64,000 nt of DNA from Shewanella corallii (GCF_023349125.1 NZ_JAKIKT010000001.1:496001-560000), one strand, 5' to 3'. Shown: positions 46,206 through 57,070, numbered from the stretch's first letter. The notes: generated from the sequence alone by a model not told the origin. Translations and numbers: made by a program.

Positions 46206-47771
46206 TCAGTCAGCGGACTTAGGCAATCCCAGCAGGCTAAGTCTTCTGGCAATACTCAGTGCCATCAGCACCACAGCCAGTGCCAGTACCGGCCATTGCC
46301 CCAGCTTGTTGAACCAGGTCATGCCGGTTACCAATGGCACCTCGGCGGTCAATACTCCAGCTTCAAACTGAGGCAGGGACTTAATCACATTCCCCTGATA
46401 GTCCACCACGGCGGTAACACCATTGTTGGTGGCTCGCAGTAAAGGCCTGCCCAGTTCCACCGCACGCATCCGGGCAATTTGCATATGCTGCAGAGGTCCG
46501 TTGGACTCGCCGAACCAGGCGTCATTGGAGACTGTCATCAGCATATCTGTGTTGCTGTGAACATTGTCTCTGACCTGCTCAGGGAAGGCGATTTCATAAC
46601 AAATGGCCGGTGCCAGTTGATAACCCAGAGCGCTCAGGTTTGGCTGCTGATAGTCACCGCGGGCAAAGGAGGACATGGGCAGATTAAACAGGGGCGCAAT
46701 CGGACGCAGTAGGTCCTCAAAAGGCACAAACTCACCTATGGGAAGTAAGTGGTGTTTGCGAAACTCATTGACGCCGTCACCCAGATAGTCGCCAGCAGCC
46801 TGCTGCTTACCAAAGTGGTTCCCCAGCACGATCAGTGAGTTATAAAACTTGTCCTGCTGGTAACTGATAATGCCTGTGATAATGGCTGCGTGATTCAGAT
46901 TCGCGGCCTTATTGGCGTTCTCCAGAAAGTCATTGACCATATATTCAGGCGCCGGAATAGCCGCTTCGGGCCAAATCACAATATCGGCATCCAGCACAGG
47001 GCGGGACAAGTCCATGTATTTGAGCATGGTGGGCCACAGGTGATCAGGTTCCCACTTCATGCTTTGGGCGATATTGCCCTGCACCAGTGCGACCTTAACC
47101 TGTTTGTCCTGAGACACAATGTCATTCAGTGATGGCACCGCCAGGGTCACTGCCAGCAAGATTGGCAGGGCGATGGCCAATGGCTTCCAGCGCTTGCTCA
47201 GTGCCAGCAAGATGGCACCGGCCATAAAGGCCACCACAAAGCTTAATCCCAGAGTGCCTGTGATGGATGCCAGCGGCCGTAGCGGGCCATCAGTCTGGCT
47301 GTAGCCTGCCCACAGCCAGGGGAAGCCGGTCATTACCCAGCCCCGCAACCACTCTGTCAGCGTCCACAAGGCAGGGAACAGAGCCAGATAGCGCCAGTAG
47401 TCGTTGCGGCGGCTCAGTTTCTGAAGCAGACCACCGGCCAAAGCCGGATACAGCGCCAGATACAGTGCCAGCAGTGCCATCAGACCTATCGAGGCAACCA
47501 GCGGCAGACCGCCGTACCTGTCCATACTGACGTGCACCCAGCTGATACCAATACTGAAAGCGCCAAAGCCGAAGCTCAGCCAATAACCAAATGCAGCTTT
47601 AAAACTGTGTGTGGGCATACGCCAGAGGGCGAACGCCAGTGCGAGAGGATAGAGCACCCAAATATTGTAGGGCGCAAAAGCAAGAGCGGTACTGCCGCCG
47701 GCCGCATAGGCCGTGAGCAGTACCGCAACAGGATGGGACAAAAGTTTGTCCCGGGTCTTGGTCAACAGCAT
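46206..47771 (-). CDS. lnt: Apolipoprotein N-acyltransferase
   Basis: 521 residues (E. coli 512). Acylates the N-terminal cysteine of lipoproteins in the inner membrane. Six-helix N-terminus and a nitrilase-like periplasmic domain with glutamate in VIWPEAAIPAPE, lysine in EFRKHHLLPIGEF, and cysteine in APAICYEIAFPEQ. Directly follows corC with no gap, as in E. coli. Confidence 0.96.
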   Translation of the reverse strand: MLLTKTRDKLLSHPVAVLLTAYAAGGSTALAFAPYNIWVLYPLALAFALWRMPTHSFKAAFGYWLSFGFGAFSIGISWVHVSMDRYGGLPLVASIGLMALLALYLALYPALAGGLLQKLSRRNDYWRYLALFPALWTLTEWLRGWVMTGFPWLWAGYSQTDGPLRPLASITGTLGLSFVVAFMAGAILLALSKRWKPLAIALPILLAVTLAVPSLNDIVSQDKQVKVALVQGNIAQSMKWEPDHLWPTMLKYMDLSRPVLDADIVIWPEAAIPAPEYMVNDFLENANKAANLNHAAIITGIISYQQDKFYNSLIVLGNHFGKQQAAGDYLGDGVNEFRKHHLLPIGEFVPFEDLLRPIAPLFNLPMSSFARGDYQQPNLSALGYQLAPAICYEIAFPEQVRDNVHSNTDMLMTVSNDAWFGESNGPLQHMQIARMRAVELGRPLLRATNNGVTAVVDYQGNVIKSLPQFEAGVLTAEVPLVTGMTWFNKLGQWPVLALAVVLMALSIARRLSLLGLPKSAD

Positions 47772-48650
47772 TTATTCTTCTGTCGGTTCAGCCTCTTCGG
47801 AGGCAGGCAGAGTTACCCTGAGTTGGATCAGGCGACGGGTATCAGCATTGATAACCTTAAACTCAATACCTTCAATAGTGATTTTTTCATTGCGCTCAGG
47901 CAGATGACCAAAGGCATGGGACACCAGACCACCAATGGTATCGAACTCTTCGTCACTGAACTGAGTGGCGAATTTTTCGTTAAAGTCTTCAACTGGAGTC
48001 AAAGCCTTTACCATATAGACACGGTTACTTACCTTACGGATTTCTGTTTCTTCTGCGCTGTCATGGTCGAACTCATCTTCGATTTCGCCCACGATCTCTT
48101 CAAGAATGTCTTCAATGGTGACCAAACCGGACACACCACCGTACTCATCCACTACGATTGCCATGTGGTAGCGTTGGGAGCGGAACTCCTTCAGCAGCAC
48201 ATCCACTCGCTTGCTCTCTGGCACTACTACCGCGGGGCGCAGCACCTTTGACAGGGCGAATGGTTCTTCGCTCATGTTAAAACCGTACTTGATCAGATCT
48301 TTTGCCAGCAAAATCCCTTCGATGTGGTCTTTGTCTTCATTCACCACAGGGAAGCGGGAGTGGGCAGAGGAGATCACAGTGGAGAGCAGCTCTTCGACTG
48401 TGTTGTTGATCTGAACGGCTACAATCTGGGCACGCGGGATCATAATGTCACGCACACGCAGATCGGAAACCTCCAATACACCTTTAATCATTTCACGGGT
48501 GTCTTCAGTGATCAGTTCACGCTGTTCAGCGTCGTGGATCACTTCCACCAGTTCTTCGCGATTCTGAGGCTCGCCCTGGAACAACTGGCTAACGCGATCA
48601 AACCAGTTCTTTTTAGAGGCGTTCGTACTCGGGGGGATGTCGTCACTCAT
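47772..48650 (-). CDS. corC: CorC/HlyC-type CBS protein
   Basis: 292 residues from the ATG at 48650, the same length as E. coli CorC (a TTG at 48674 is less likely). Two CBS domains ([18 protein letters not shown] and [15 protein letters not shown]) and a C-terminal CorC_HlyC domain ([17 protein letters not shown]). Linked to magnesium/cobalt efflux; role not proven. Lies between ybeY and lnt. Confidence 0.95.
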   Translation of the reverse strand: MSDDIPPSTNASKKNWFDRVSQLFQGEPQNREELVEVIHDAEQRELITEDTREMIKGVLEVSDLRVRDIMIPRAQIVAVQINNTVEELLSTVISSAHSRFPVVNEDKDHIEGILLAKDLIKYGFNMSEEPFALSKVLRPAVVVPESKRVDVLLKEFRSQRYHMAIVVDEYGGVSGLVTIEDILEEIVGEIEDEFDHDSAEETEIRKVSNRVYMVKALTPVEDFNEKFATQFSDEEFDTIGGLVSHAFGHLPERNEKITIEGIEFKVINADTRRLIQLRVTLPASEEAEPTEE

Positions 48651-48679
48651 AGTGTTGCTCTTAGCTTGTTTCAAGCTAA

Positions 48680-49141
48680 TTATTGCTCCTTGTAAGGGTC
48701 TTCAAATCCAAGGCTTTCAACGATTTGAGTCTCGATAGACTCCATCTCTTCCGCCTCGGCATCTTCGATATGATCATAACCTAGCAGATGCAGACAACCG
48801 TGCACAACCATGTGTGCCCAGTGGGCTTCGACCGGCTTGTTTTGATCGGCAGCCTCATTTTCAACGACCTCGGCACAAATGACAAGATCTCCAAGCAGAG
48901 GCAGTTCAATTCCCGGCGGGGCTTCAAATGGGAAGGACAGCACATTGGTTGATTTGTCCTTGCCACGGTAGTCCCGATTCAGGGTTTGGCTTTCTTCGGC
49001 TTCCACAATGCGGATGGTGAGTTCCGCCTCGTCCATGGTGTTGCCCAGTGCTGCACGAACCCAGGTTTCAAACTGGGCTTCGCAGGGCAGGTTATAGCCC
49101 TCAACAGCGATTTGCAGGTCCATAGCCAAATCAAGACTCAT
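48680..49141 (-). CDS. ybeY: Endoribonuclease YbeY
   Basis: 153 residues (E. coli 155) from the ATG at 49141, which has GAGG 9 nt upstream and overlaps phoH by 11 nt. Zinc motif [11 protein letters not shown] carries the three histidines. Functions in 16S rRNA 3' processing and ribosome quality control. Confidence 0.95.
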   Translation of the reverse strand: MSLDLAMDLQIAVEGYNLPCEAQFETWVRAALGNTMDEAELTIRIVEAEESQTLNRDYRGKDKSTNVLSFPFEAPPGIELPLLGDLVICAEVVENEAADQNKPVEAHWAHMVVHGCLHLLGYDHIEDAEAEEMESIETQIVESLGFEDPYKEQ

Positions 49142-50192
49142 GGCTGGTTTCCTCAATTTTGTACTGGCTGTCAGTCACACCTTTGGCGGCCTGAACTTTC
49201 TGGTCATGAGCTTCATAGGCTTCAACGATACGGGCAACCACAGGGTGGCGCACGACATCTTTTGCCTGGAAGAAGTTAAAGCTGATCTCTTCCACGTTGC
49301 CCAGTACTTCGATGGCGTGACGCAGGCCGGATTTGGCATTGCGTGGCAAATCGATCTGAGTGATATCACCTGTGATTACCGCCTTGGAGTTGAAGCCAAT
49401 ACGGGTCAGGAACATCTTCATCTGTTCAACTGTGGTGTTCTGGCTTTCGTCCAGGATGATAAAGGCGTCGTTCAGGGTGCGGCCACGCATATAAGCCAGT
49501 GGCGCGACTTCGATAACATTGCGCTCGATCAGACGTTCCACTTTTTCAAAGCCCATCATCTCGAACAGAGCGTCGTAAAGAGGACGCAGATAAGGGTCTA
49601 CCTTCTGGCTCAGATCGCCGGGCAGGAAGCCCAGTTTCTCACCGGCTTCAACTGCAGGGCGGGTCAGCAGGATGCGGCGGATCTCCTGACGCTCAAGTGC
49701 ATCAACCGCAGCGGCAACAGCCAGGTAGGTTTTACCTGTACCCGCCGGCCCAATACCAAAGGTGATGTCGTGGCGCACAATATTGGCTACATACTGACTC
49801 TGGTTTGGATTGCGAGGCTTAATTACGCCACGTCGGGTTTTGATATACAGCTCTTTATCGTCGCCGGGCTCTTCCACTTCCAGTGCGATGGCTTCCTGAA
49901 TGGCAATATGCACCTGATCCGGCTCAAGGTCGGGAGTACTGCCCTTGACTGGCTGAGTTTCTACATAGAGCTCTTTCAGCAGATTGTTGGCGGTTAAGCA
50001 GTTGCGAGGCTGACCGACAATTTTAAAATGGTTGTTACGGTAGCTGATCTCTACGCCGATGCGGCGCTCGAGTTGTTTGATGTTGTCATCGAAGGGACCG
50101 CACAGTGATGCCAGACGGCGATTGTCGGCGGGTTCGAGGTACAAATTCATCGTATTTAATTTGCTGGACAACGAATGCTCCCTTGTTTGCAT
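49131..50192 (-). CDS. ybeZ: PhoH-like ATPase YbeZ
   Basis: 353 residues from an ATG at 50192; an ATG at 50150 is the alternative, and neither has a good ribosome site. P-loop [20 protein letters not shown], Walker [12 protein letters not shown], and the conserved [20 protein letters not shown]-terminus. Partner of YbeY in E. coli, whose gene it overlaps. Confidence 0.94.
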   Translation of the reverse strand: MQTREHSLSSKLNTMNLYLEPADNRRLASLCGPFDDNIKQLERRIGVEISYRNNHFKIVGQPRNCLTANNLLKELYVETQPVKGSTPDLEPDQVHIAIQEAIALEVEEPGDDKELYIKTRRGVIKPRNPNQSQYVANIVRHDITFGIGPAGTGKTYLAVAAAVDALERQEIRRILLTRPAVEAGEKLGFLPGDLSQKVDPYLRPLYDALFEMMGFEKVERLIERNVIEVAPLAYMRGRTLNDAFIILDESQNTTVEQMKMFLTRIGFNSKAVITGDITQIDLPRNAKSGLRHAIEVLGNVEEISFNFFQAKDVVRHPVVARIVEAYEAHDQKVQAAKGVTDSQYKIEETSHES

Positions 50193-50252
50193 TGGTAAAA
50201 CGGGTTGCTACTGAACGCATTGGACCCGTGTGTTGGCACTTATCTTACTCCC

Positions 50253-50286
50253 AAAAAACGGCAAGGGCGACCATGGGGCCGCCCTT
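50253..50286 (-). terminator. Possible terminator downstream of miaB
   Basis: AAGGGCG (50263-50269) pairs with CGCCCTT (50280-50286); six T residues follow on the minus strand. Confidence 0.6.
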
Positions 50287-50304
50287 TGTCATCTTGCTGA
50301 GATC

Positions 50305-51732
50305 TTACTCAGGAATGTACTGAGTTACGCCCAGATTGTCGTCTTGTTTGTGCTTGGCCAGAATGTCTGACGGACGCAGGTTGCGACGCAGATCCATCTC
50401 ATCTTCACCACGGATAAAGTTACCGCGCAGAGAGTTAGGGAATACATCCACAATCTCCACATCCACAAAGCTGCCGATATGCTTTGGATCCGCCTCGAAG
50501 TTCACCACTCGGTTGGTTTCAGTACGGCCGCGCAGTTCCATTGGATTACGTACCGACGGACCTTCTACCAGAATACGCTGAACTGTGCCCAGCATATGGC
50601 GGCTGAAACGCATCGCTTGCTGAGTGATACGGTCTTGCAGAATTGCGAGGCGCTGCTTCTTCTCTTCCAGATCGACATCATCAGGCAAATCGGCTGCCGG
50701 CGTTCCCGGACGGGCACTGTAGATAAAGCTGAAGCTGTGGTCGAAGTTAACATCTTCAATCAGCTTCATGGTATCCATAAAGTCCTCCTGGGTTTCGCCC
50801 GGGAAGCCAATAATAAAGTCAGAGCTGATCTGAATATCAGGACGGGCCTGACGCAGACGGCGGATAATGGACTTATATTCAATGGCCATGTGGTTACGCT
50901 TCATCAGGGTCAGAATGCGGTCGGAACCAGACTGTACCGGCAGGTGCAGGAAGCTCACCAGCTCAGGGGTATCGGCGTATACGTCAATAATATCCTGAGT
51001 GAATTCAATCGGGTGGCTGGTGGTGAAGCGGATACGGTCGATACCGTCGATGGCCGCAACGTAACGCAGCAGCTCGGCAAAGCTACAGATCTCACCGTCG
51101 TGAGTGGCACCACGGTAAGCGTTTACGTTCTGACCCAGCAGGTTCACTTCACGTACGCCCTGTTCAGCCAGCTGAGCGATCTCCAGGATCACATCATCCA
51201 GAGGGCGGCTGACCTCTTCACCACGGGTATATGGCACTACGCAGAAAGAGCAGTATTTGCTGCAGCCTTCCATAATAGAAACGAACGCGGTCGGGCCTTC
51301 AGCGCGAGGCTCAGGCAGACGATCAAACTTCTCTACTTCGGGGAAAGAAACGTCGATAACCGCTTTTTCGCCACGGCGAACCTGTTCAATCATTTCCGGC
51401 AGACGGTGCAGAGTCTGGGGGCCAAAGATGATATCAACACACTGGGCACGCTCTTTAATTGCCTTGCCTTCCTGTGATGCTACACATCCGCCCACGCCGA
51501 TGATCAGCTCAGGGTTTTTGTCTTTCAAGGTTTTCCAGCGGCCCAGCTGATGGAATACCTTTTCCTGAGCCTTTTCGCGAATCGAGCAGGTGTTCAGCAG
51601 CAGGATATCTGCGTCTTCTGCTTCTTCAGTCAGGGTATAGCCCTGAGCTTCGCCCAGCAGGTCGGCCATCTTGGATGAGTCATACTCATTCATCTGACAG
51701 CCCCAGGTTTTGATATGGAGTTTTTTACTCAT
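50305..51732 (-). CDS. miaB: tRNA 2-methylthio-N6-isopentenyladenosine synthase
   Basis: 475 residues (E. coli 474) from the ATG at 51732. Radical-SAM methylthiotransferase: auxiliary cluster C12, C49, C83; radical cluster C157, C161, C164 ([16 protein letters not shown]). C-terminal TRAM domain ends the protein. Adds the methylthio group to i6A37 in tRNA. Confidence 0.97.
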   Translation of the reverse strand: MSKKLHIKTWGCQMNEYDSSKMADLLGEAQGYTLTEEAEDADILLLNTCSIREKAQEKVFHQLGRWKTLKDKNPELIIGVGGCVASQEGKAIKERAQCVDIIFGPQTLHRLPEMIEQVRRGEKAVIDVSFPEVEKFDRLPEPRAEGPTAFVSIMEGCSKYCSFCVVPYTRGEEVSRPLDDVILEIAQLAEQGVREVNLLGQNVNAYRGATHDGEICSFAELLRYVAAIDGIDRIRFTTSHPIEFTQDIIDVYADTPELVSFLHLPVQSGSDRILTLMKRNHMAIEYKSIIRRLRQARPDIQISSDFIIGFPGETQEDFMDTMKLIEDVNFDHSFSFIYSARPGTPAADLPDDVDLEEKKQRLAILQDRITQQAMRFSRHMLGTVQRILVEGPSVRNPMELRGRTETNRVVNFEADPKHIGSFVDVEIVDVFPNSLRGNFIRGEDEMDLRRNLRPSDILAKHKQDDNLGVTQYIPE

Positions 51733-51874
51733 CAGTGTGCTTCGCTCTTCGAACCAGGGTAAAAAATAGCGCGGTATTTTACCCATTCTGCCAGATACTG
51801 ACCAGCATTTGTCCGAATTAATTTAGCCACTGACCTTACTGTCAAACCCCACAACCAGTGAGGGTTTGGCCGGA

Positions 51875-52171
51875 TCACCTCACTGTAGAGGTTTGAGCCA
51901 AACCGCCCGACACTGGTACGTTCACCTCAAAGGCTTTGATCAGTGACAGGTTTTGCTGTTTGACTCTGTGGTAAGTATCGTTAGACAGGACATCAAGTTC
52001 CTGGATCAGCCATTCCTTGGTATCACGGGATAAGGCATAATCCACACTGTTTTCGTACAGCACTTCGATGCGCTCAATATTATCCAAAGAATAATGAGCT
52101 GGCTGCAAATTGGCACTGGCCGGTGCAGCTACAAAGAGGGCAAGTACAGCAGAGGCGAATAGTGTCTTCAT
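51875..52171 (-). CDS. Secreted hypothetical protein
   Basis: 98 residues, ATG with GAGG 5 nt upstream. Signal peptide FASAVLALFVAAPASA-NL. Mature part has YSLDNIERIEVLYENS and a helix (TKEWLIQELDVLSNDTYH). No family recognised. Small hairpin at 51843-51868 may terminate it. Confidence 0.55.
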   Translation of the reverse strand: MKTLFASAVLALFVAAPASANLQPAHYSLDNIERIEVLYENSVDYALSRDTKEWLIQELDVLSNDTYHRVKQQNLSLIKAFEVNVPVSGGLAQTSTVR

Positions 52172-52401
52172 AATATCCTCACTTATTACAGGTGCGAGTG
52201 GCTCAACGACGCGTTGAACTCATTTCAACGGCAAAAAGGTCAAGCCATGTAATGAGTGTAGGCAAGGAATTCCGGGTAGGCCCTGTGGGTTGTAAGTAAA
52301 TATGTGTAATTCCCCGCCCGGAAATATTCAGACATAGTTCATTTGCTCACGGATAAAAGTGGGCATGAATAGAACAGGTAACACACTTGGACAGATCAGA
52401 G

Positions 52402-53574
52402 ATGCAGGATGTAGTCATTATTGGTGGCGGCATGGTGGGCGCGGCAACCGCCATTGGATTGGGACAGTTGGGATACCGGGTTACCCTGATTGAGGCCTTT
52501 GAGCCCAAGCCATATGCTCCCGAGCAGCCGCTGGACTTGCGAGTCTCTGCTATCAGTGTTGCCTCTGAAAAGCTGCTTGACCGCCTTGGCGCACTGAATG
52601 CCATTCATGGGATGCGCAGCGTACCTTATATGGGGCTGGAAACCTGGGAGATGGAAGGCTTTATTACCCGCTTTCACGCTGACCAGATAAAGGCTTCGCA
52701 CCTGGGACATATCGTCGAGAACCGGGTCATTCAGTTGGCGCTGTGGCAGCAGTTGGATACGGTCGAGTCTATTACCCTTAAGTGTCCGGTCAAAGTCAGC
52801 CGTTTCGAGCGTCGTGAAGACAGCATCAATGTCGTACTGGATGACGAGTCCGAGGTTGAGTGTCGTTTGCTGGTGGGAGCGGATGGTGCCAATTCCCAGG
52901 TCAGGGACTGGGCAGGTATCGGCGTGACCGGTTGGGAGTATGGTCAGCACGCCATGCTGATTAATATTGCTACTGGTTGTGAGCAGCAAGATGTTACCTG
53001 GCAACAATTTACCCCAAGTGGCCCACGTTCACTGCTGCCGCTGCCGGGCAAGTTTGCCTCTTTGGTCTGGTACGACTCGCCGGGAAGGATAAGACAGCTG
53101 AATCAACTCAGCCCGCCTGCACTGGAAGCCGAGATTAAAGCCCATTTCCCGGAACGTTTGGATAGAGACTTTACTGTGCTTGGTCGCGGCAGTTTCCCGC
53201 TGACCAGACGCCATGCTCAACAATATGTGGACGACAACCTGGTCATTCTCGGTGATGCCGCTCACACCATTAATCCGCTGGCGGGGCAGGGGGTGAACCT
53301 GGGCTTTAAAGATGTAGATGCACTGGTTGAACTGCTTGATAAAGCCAAAGGAGAAAGCGAGTGGTGGCGCCAGGCCAGCTTGCGCCGTTATCAGGACGCC
53401 AGATATAAGGATAACCTGCTGATGATGACCACAATGGATGCCTTCTATGCAGGTTTCAGCAATGATCTGCTGCCTCTTAAGCTATTGCGTAACGCCGCGC
53501 TGAAGCTCGCCGATAACGCCGGTGTAATAAAAGATAAGGTGCTTAAATACGCTCTGGGGCTGAACCAGTCTTAA
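52402..53574 (+). CDS. ubiF: 2-octaprenyl-3-methyl-6-methoxy-1,4-benzoquinol hydroxylase
   Basis: 390 residues from the ATG at 52402 (an upstream TTG at 52387 is also possible). FAD monooxygenase of the UbiH/F/Visc family: GxGxxG VIIGGGMVGAATAIGLG, the middle VGADGANSQVRDWAGIGV, and GDAAHTINPLAGQGVNLGF. Closest in pattern to E. coli UbiF (late CoQ ring hydroxylation). Strong terminator downstream. Confidence 0.92.
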   Translation: MQDVVIIGGGMVGAATAIGLGQLGYRVTLIEAFEPKPYAPEQPLDLRVSAISVASEKLLDRLGALNAIHGMRSVPYMGLETWEMEGFITRFHADQIKASHLGHIVENRVIQLALWQQLDTVESITLKCPVKVSRFERREDSINVVLDDESEVECRLLVGADGANSQVRDWAGIGVTGWEYGQHAMLINIATGCEQQDVTWQQFTPSGPRSLLPLPGKFASLVWYDSPGRIRQLNQLSPPALEAEIKAHFPERLDRDFTVLGRGSFPLTRRHAQQYVDDNLVILGDAAHTINPLAGQGVNLGFKDVDALVELLDKAKGESEWWRQASLRRYQDARYKDNLLMMTTMDAFYAGFSNDLLPLKLLRNAALKLADNAGVIKDKVLKYALGLNQS

Positions 53575-53605
53575 GATTGCAACCTGGGTCGCATACATTC
53601 CGCTG

Positions 53606-53631
53606 AACGGGACTTTGAGGTCCCGTTTTTT
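53606..53631 (+). terminator. Terminator after ubiF
   Basis: AACGGGAC/GTCCCGTT stem with 6-nt loop, then a T-run. Confidence 0.9.
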
Positions 53632-53775
53632 GTTGCTCGAGGCGCGGCTTTCCAGAGGATTTGATGCTTATGCTGTCTGAAATTTGTTGCCTGCCGAGAT
53701 TGAGTGTTAAAATGCCGCGTTTTTGAAAATTCAATGTGGAAAATACCGCCTTCAGGACGGTCACAAATAATAAGC

Positions 53776-54363
53776 ATGAGTGAAATTAAACTGATTGTCG
53801 GCCTGGCCAATCCGGGCGCCGAATATGCCCAGACACGTCATAATGCCGGTGCCTGGTATGTGGAAGAGCTGGCGCGTATTTGCAACACCAGCCTGACGCC
53901 TGACAGCAAATATTTCGGCCTGACAGCCAGAGTCACTTTGCACGGCAAGGATGTACGCCTGCTGATCCCAACCACTTATATGAACTTAAGTGGTAAAGCG
54001 GTATCTGCGCTGGCCAACTTCTTCCGCATCGCGCCGGAAGAGATTTTGGTTGCCCATGATGAGCTGGATATGCTGCCTGGTATCGCCAAGTTCAAAAAAG
54101 GCGGCGGTCACGGTGGTCATAACGGCCTGAAAGATATCATCGCCAAAATGGGTAACAACAAAGATTTTTACCGTTTGCGCATCGGCATAGGTCATCCGGG
54201 TGACAAGAATAAAGTCGCGGGTTATGTGCTGAACAAGGCACCGCAGGCGGATCAGGAGAAGATTTTGGCTGCTGTGGATGAAGCTGTTCGTTCCACCGAA
54301 GTGCTGTTTAAAGACGGCATGGTGAAGGCACAAACCAGACTGCACAGCTTCAAAGCTGAGTAA
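53776..54363 (+). CDS. pth: Peptidyl-tRNA hydrolase
   Basis: 195 residues from the ATG at 53776 (E. coli 194); the longer frame to 53704 is not supported. Catalytic His in [14 protein letters not shown]; conserved [20 protein letters not shown] and [11 protein letters not shown]. Releases tRNA from stalled peptidyl-tRNA. The ychF gene follows after about 100 nt. Confidence 0.96.
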   Translation: MSEIKLIVGLANPGAEYAQTRHNAGAWYVEELARICNTSLTPDSKYFGLTARVTLHGKDVRLLIPTTYMNLSGKAVSALANFFRIAPEEILVAHDELDMLPGIAKFKKGGGHGGHNGLKDIIAKMGNNKDFYRLRIGIGHPGDKNKVAGYVLNKAPQADQEKILAAVDEAVRSTEVLFKDGMVKAQTRLHSFKAE

Positions 54364-54465
54364 CTTTTTCTGCTTAAATATCGAGGGGCCCGCACCAGCG
54401 GACCTGAGCATTTTGGGTTTGGCACTCAGTTGGCCAAGCCGTCATTAATATAGAAAGGTAAGACT

Positions 54466-55557
54466 ATGGGTTTTAAATGCGGCATCGTTGGTTTGCCAAA
54501 CGTAGGTAAGTCAACTCTGTTCAATGCGCTGACCAAGGCTGGTATCGAAGCGGCAAACTTCCCCTTCTGTACCATCGAGCCGAACACCGGCGTGGTACCT
54601 GTACCGGATTCCCGTCTGGATGCTCTGGCTGAAATCGTAAAGCCTGAGCGTGTTCTGCCAACTACCATGGAATTCGTGGACATCGCTGGTCTGGTTGCCG
54701 GTGCTTCCAAAGGTGAAGGTCTGGGTAACAAGTTCCTGGCCAACATCCGTGAGACCGACGCTATCGGTCACGTGGTTCGTTGCTTTGACAATGACAACAT
54801 TGTTCACGTCGCCAACCGTGTCGATCCGGCCGGTGATATCGAAGTGATCAACACCGAACTGGCGCTGGCTGACCTGGATAGTGTCGAGCGTGCCATTACC
54901 CGTCAGCAGAAGCGTGCCAAGGGTGGTGATAAAGATGCCAAGTTCGAAGTGGAAGTATTGGAAAAAATGCGTCCGGTTCTGGACGAAGGCCAAATGCTGC
55001 GTTCTATGGAACTGTCCAAAGAAGAGCTGGAAGCCGTTGGTTATCTGAACTTGCTGACCCTGAAGCCAACCATGTATATCGCCAACGTATCTGAAGACGG
55101 TTTTGAAGATAACCCTCACCTGGATGCGGTACGCGCCATTGCGGCCAACGAAAACGCCGTGGTTGTTGCTGTATGTGCAGCCATCGAGTCTGAACTGGCT
55201 GAGATGGATATTGAAGAGCGTGATGAGTTTATGGCTGATCTGGGTCTGGAAGAGCCTGGTCTTGACCGTGTAATCCGTGCCGGTTATGAACTGCTGAACC
55301 TGCAAACTTACTTTACTGCTGGTGTAAAAGAAGTTCGTGCCTGGACCATCCCTGTTGGCGCCAGTGCCCCTAAGGCTGCCGGTGTGATTCACACTGACTT
55401 TGAACGCGGCTTTATTCGCGCTCAGGTAATGTCTTACGATGACTTCATTCAGTACAAAGGTGAAGCGGCCTGTAAAGAAGCCGGTAAACTGCGTGTTGAA
55501 GGCAAGACCTACATCGTTAAAGACGGCGATGTAATGCACTTCCTGTTTAACGTTTAA
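54466..55557 (+). CDS. ychF: Obg-family ATPase YchF/EngD
   Basis: 363 residues (E. coli 363), AAGG 8 nt upstream. P-loop [16 protein letters not shown], then [15 protein letters not shown] and a C-terminal TGS domain ([19 protein letters not shown]). Redox/stress-linked ATPase interacting with ribosome; follows pth as in E. coli. Confidence 0.96.
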   Translation: MGFKCGIVGLPNVGKSTLFNALTKAGIEAANFPFCTIEPNTGVVPVPDSRLDALAEIVKPERVLPTTMEFVDIAGLVAGASKGEGLGNKFLANIRETDAIGHVVRCFDNDNIVHVANRVDPAGDIEVINTELALADLDSVERAITRQQKRAKGGDKDAKFEVEVLEKMRPVLDEGQMLRSMELSKEELEAVGYLNLLTLKPTMYIANVSEDGFEDNPHLDAVRAIAANENAVVVAVCAAIESELAEMDIEERDEFMADLGLEEPGLDRVIRAGYELLNLQTYFTAGVKEVRAWTIPVGASAPKAAGVIHTDFERGFIRAQVMSYDDFIQYKGEAACKEAGKLRVEGKTYIVKDGDVMHFLFNV

Positions 55558-55657
55558 TCGCTGTGGTATTGAGGGCTGGCAGTCGCAGCGTAAGGTGAGC
55601 CGACATAGCTCTTCCAATGCCGGATTAAATGTGCGACTAAAGCTGATTGCGAATCAA

Positions 55658-55681
55658 AAGGAGCCCGAGGGCTCCTTTTTT
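55658..55681 (+). terminator. Terminator after ychF
   Basis: AAGGAGCC/GGCTCCTT stem with CGAG loop, then a T-run, about 100 nt after the stop. Confidence 0.9.
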
Positions 55682-56098
55682 GTTGGCTGACTTTTGGTCC
55701 GGTAATTATCCGAAGCAACAGACCACTATTATATAGGTGGTGAATTGACCGGCTTATATCAGTCAGTGGCAGATGACACAGATAAAGGTCTGGGGGATCT
55801 CTGTGCTGCCAGAAAGATCCCATGGGATCGGCGATGCTTTAATCAGGCGCTTTGATTGTCTGGTCAGCAGCTGTTCACCGAGTGTTAATGGAATCTGGTT
55901 TTTTCTGCTGAAAATGAAAAAATTCCACGTAAACAGCGGCTTTTTTGCCTTGTTATGCTCCTGAAATGCTCATATTGATGAGTTAATAGCCGAACGATAC
56001 AATAACCGGGTTTCGGCGGAAAAAACCGGTTGACCTGTTTGGGTGGAATAAGCATAATACGCCCCGTTCCCCGCTGAGGGGGATGCAGGAAACAAAGT
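55682..56098. other. Spacer upstream of the tRNA cluster, about 420 bp
   Basis: Contains the tRNA promoter. No credible ORF; the remainder is AT-rich and may include upstream activation sequences. Confidence 0.4.
56030..56058 (+). promoter_or_regulatory. Promoter of the tRNA cluster
   Basis: TTGACC (-35, 56030-56035), 17-nt spacer, CATAAT (-10, 56053-56058), then a GC-rich discriminator ACGCCCCG, the hallmark of stringently controlled stable-RNA promoters. Start expected near 56065. Confidence 0.8.
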
Positions 56099-56175
56099 GG
56101 CAATGTAGCTCAGCTGGTTAGAGCACCGCACTCATAATGCGGGGGTCGCAGGTTCAAGTCCCGCCATTGCTACCA
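56099..56175 (+). tRNA. tRNA-Met (CAU), elongator
   Basis: 77 nt with encoded CCA. Anticodon loop CTCATAA. Acceptor GGCAATG/CATTGCT, which gives a G1:U72 wobble. Stem and loop features are elongator-type: the anticodon stem lacks the three G-C pairs of initiator tRNA. Confidence 0.95.
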
Positions 56176-56204
56176 TCCTTCGGGATGGGATACTAAAAGT
56201 CGCT

Positions 56205-56289
<85 letters not shown>

Positions 56290-56321
56290 TTTTAGCGACT
56301 TGAAGTAATTAGAAGTACAGG

Positions 56322-56396
56322 TGGGGTATCGCCAAGCGGTAAGGCACCGGGTTTTGATCCCGGCATTCCCAGGTTCGAATCCTGGTACCCCAGCCA
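56322..56396 (+). tRNA. tRNA-Gln (UUG), copy 1
   Basis: 75 nt with encoded CCA. Acceptor TGGGGTA/TACCCCA, anticodon loop TTTTGAT in stem CCGGG/CCCGG. Confidence 0.96.
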
Positions 56397-56428
56397 TCTT
56401 CCTTATTTATCGTGTTTCCAATCTTGAT

Positions 56429-56503
56429 TGGGGTATCGCCAAGCGGTAAGGCACCGGGTTTTGATCCCGGCATTCCCAGGTTCGAATCCTGGTACCCCAG
56501 CCA
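56429..56503 (+). tRNA. tRNA-Gln (UUG), copy 2
   Basis: Identical to copy 1, separated by a 32-nt spacer. Confidence 0.96.
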
Positions 56504-56505
56504 TT

Positions 56506-56582
56506 GGCAATGTAGCTCAGCTGGTTAGAGCACCGCACTCATAATGCGGGGGTCGCAGGTTCAAGTCCCGCCATTGCTACCA
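56506..56582 (+). tRNA. tRNA-Met (CAU), copy 2
   Basis: Identical to the first tRNA-Met; only 2 nt separate it from the preceding tRNA-Gln. Confidence 0.95.
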
Positions 56583-56624
56583 TATTTTAGTGAGTTGAAG
56601 TTTTCTTCGTCTTACGCCCAGTTT

Positions 56625-56699
56625 TGGGGTATCGCCAAGCGGTAAGGCACCGGGTTTTGATCCCGGCATTCCCAGGTTCGAATCCTGGTACCCCAGCCA
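56625..56699 (+). tRNA. tRNA-Gln (UUG), copy 3
   Basis: Identical to copy 1. The 42-nt spacer before it is repeated before copy 4 with few changes. Confidence 0.96.
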
Positions 56700-56727
56700 T
56701 TATTTAGTATGGTGAAATTAGCTGATA

Positions 56728-56776
56728 GGTTTTGACCCCGTCATCTATGCGCAGGTTAGAAGCCTGGTGCCCAAGC
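56728..56776 (+). pseudogene. Decayed tRNA-Gln 3' half, copy A
   Basis: GGTTTTGACCCCGTC, then AGGTTAGAAGCCTGG and CCAAGCCA track the anticodon-to-CCA half of tRNA-Gln with substitutions and a short insertion; the 5' half is absent. Confidence 0.75.
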
Positions 56777-56784
56777 CATACATT

Positions 56785-56808
56785 AAGACCCGTCAAACGA
56801 CGGGTCTT
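56785..56808 (+). terminator. Hairpin terminator within the tRNA cluster, 1
   Basis: AAGACCCGTC/GACGGGTCTT stem with AAAC loop, then TTCTGTTT. Repeated at 57071. It may be an RNA processing or attenuation site, since tRNA genes follow. Confidence 0.75.
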
Positions 56809-56871
56809 TCTGTTTCAAAGCGTTATTTGATAACACAAGCTATGTAGCCGTTATTGAAATACTCAAGCTTT

Positions 56872-56948
56872 GGCAATGTAGCTCAGCTGGTTAGAGCACC
56901 GCACTCATAATGCGGGGGTCGCAGGTTCAAGTCCCGCCATTGCTACCA
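56872..56948 (+). tRNA. tRNA-Met (CAU), copy 3
   Basis: Identical to the first tRNA-Met. It lies after a terminator-like hairpin, so it may depend on read-through or its own start. Confidence 0.95.
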
Positions 56949-56990
56949 TATTTCAGTGAGTTGAAGTTTTCTTCCTCTTGCGCCCAGTTT

Positions 56991-57065
56991 TGGGGTATCG
57001 CCAAGCGGTAAGGCACCGGGTTTTGATCCCGGCATTCCCAGGTTCGAATCCTGGTACCCCAGCCA
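56991..57065 (+). tRNA. tRNA-Gln (UUG), copy 4
   Basis: Identical to copy 1; the spacer from the preceding tRNA-Met nearly matches the one between tRNA-Met copy 2 and tRNA-Gln copy 3. Confidence 0.96.
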
Positions 57066-57070
57066 TACAT

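Noticed and set aside
54511-55617. 368-codon minus-strand frame opposite ychF
   Set aside because: Shadow of ychF, which has all GTPase motifs and a ribosome site.
56785-56808. Hairpin read as the true end of the tRNA operon
   Set aside because: Two more intact tRNA genes follow and the same hairpin recurs after them, so it may act as an attenuator or processing site rather than the only end.
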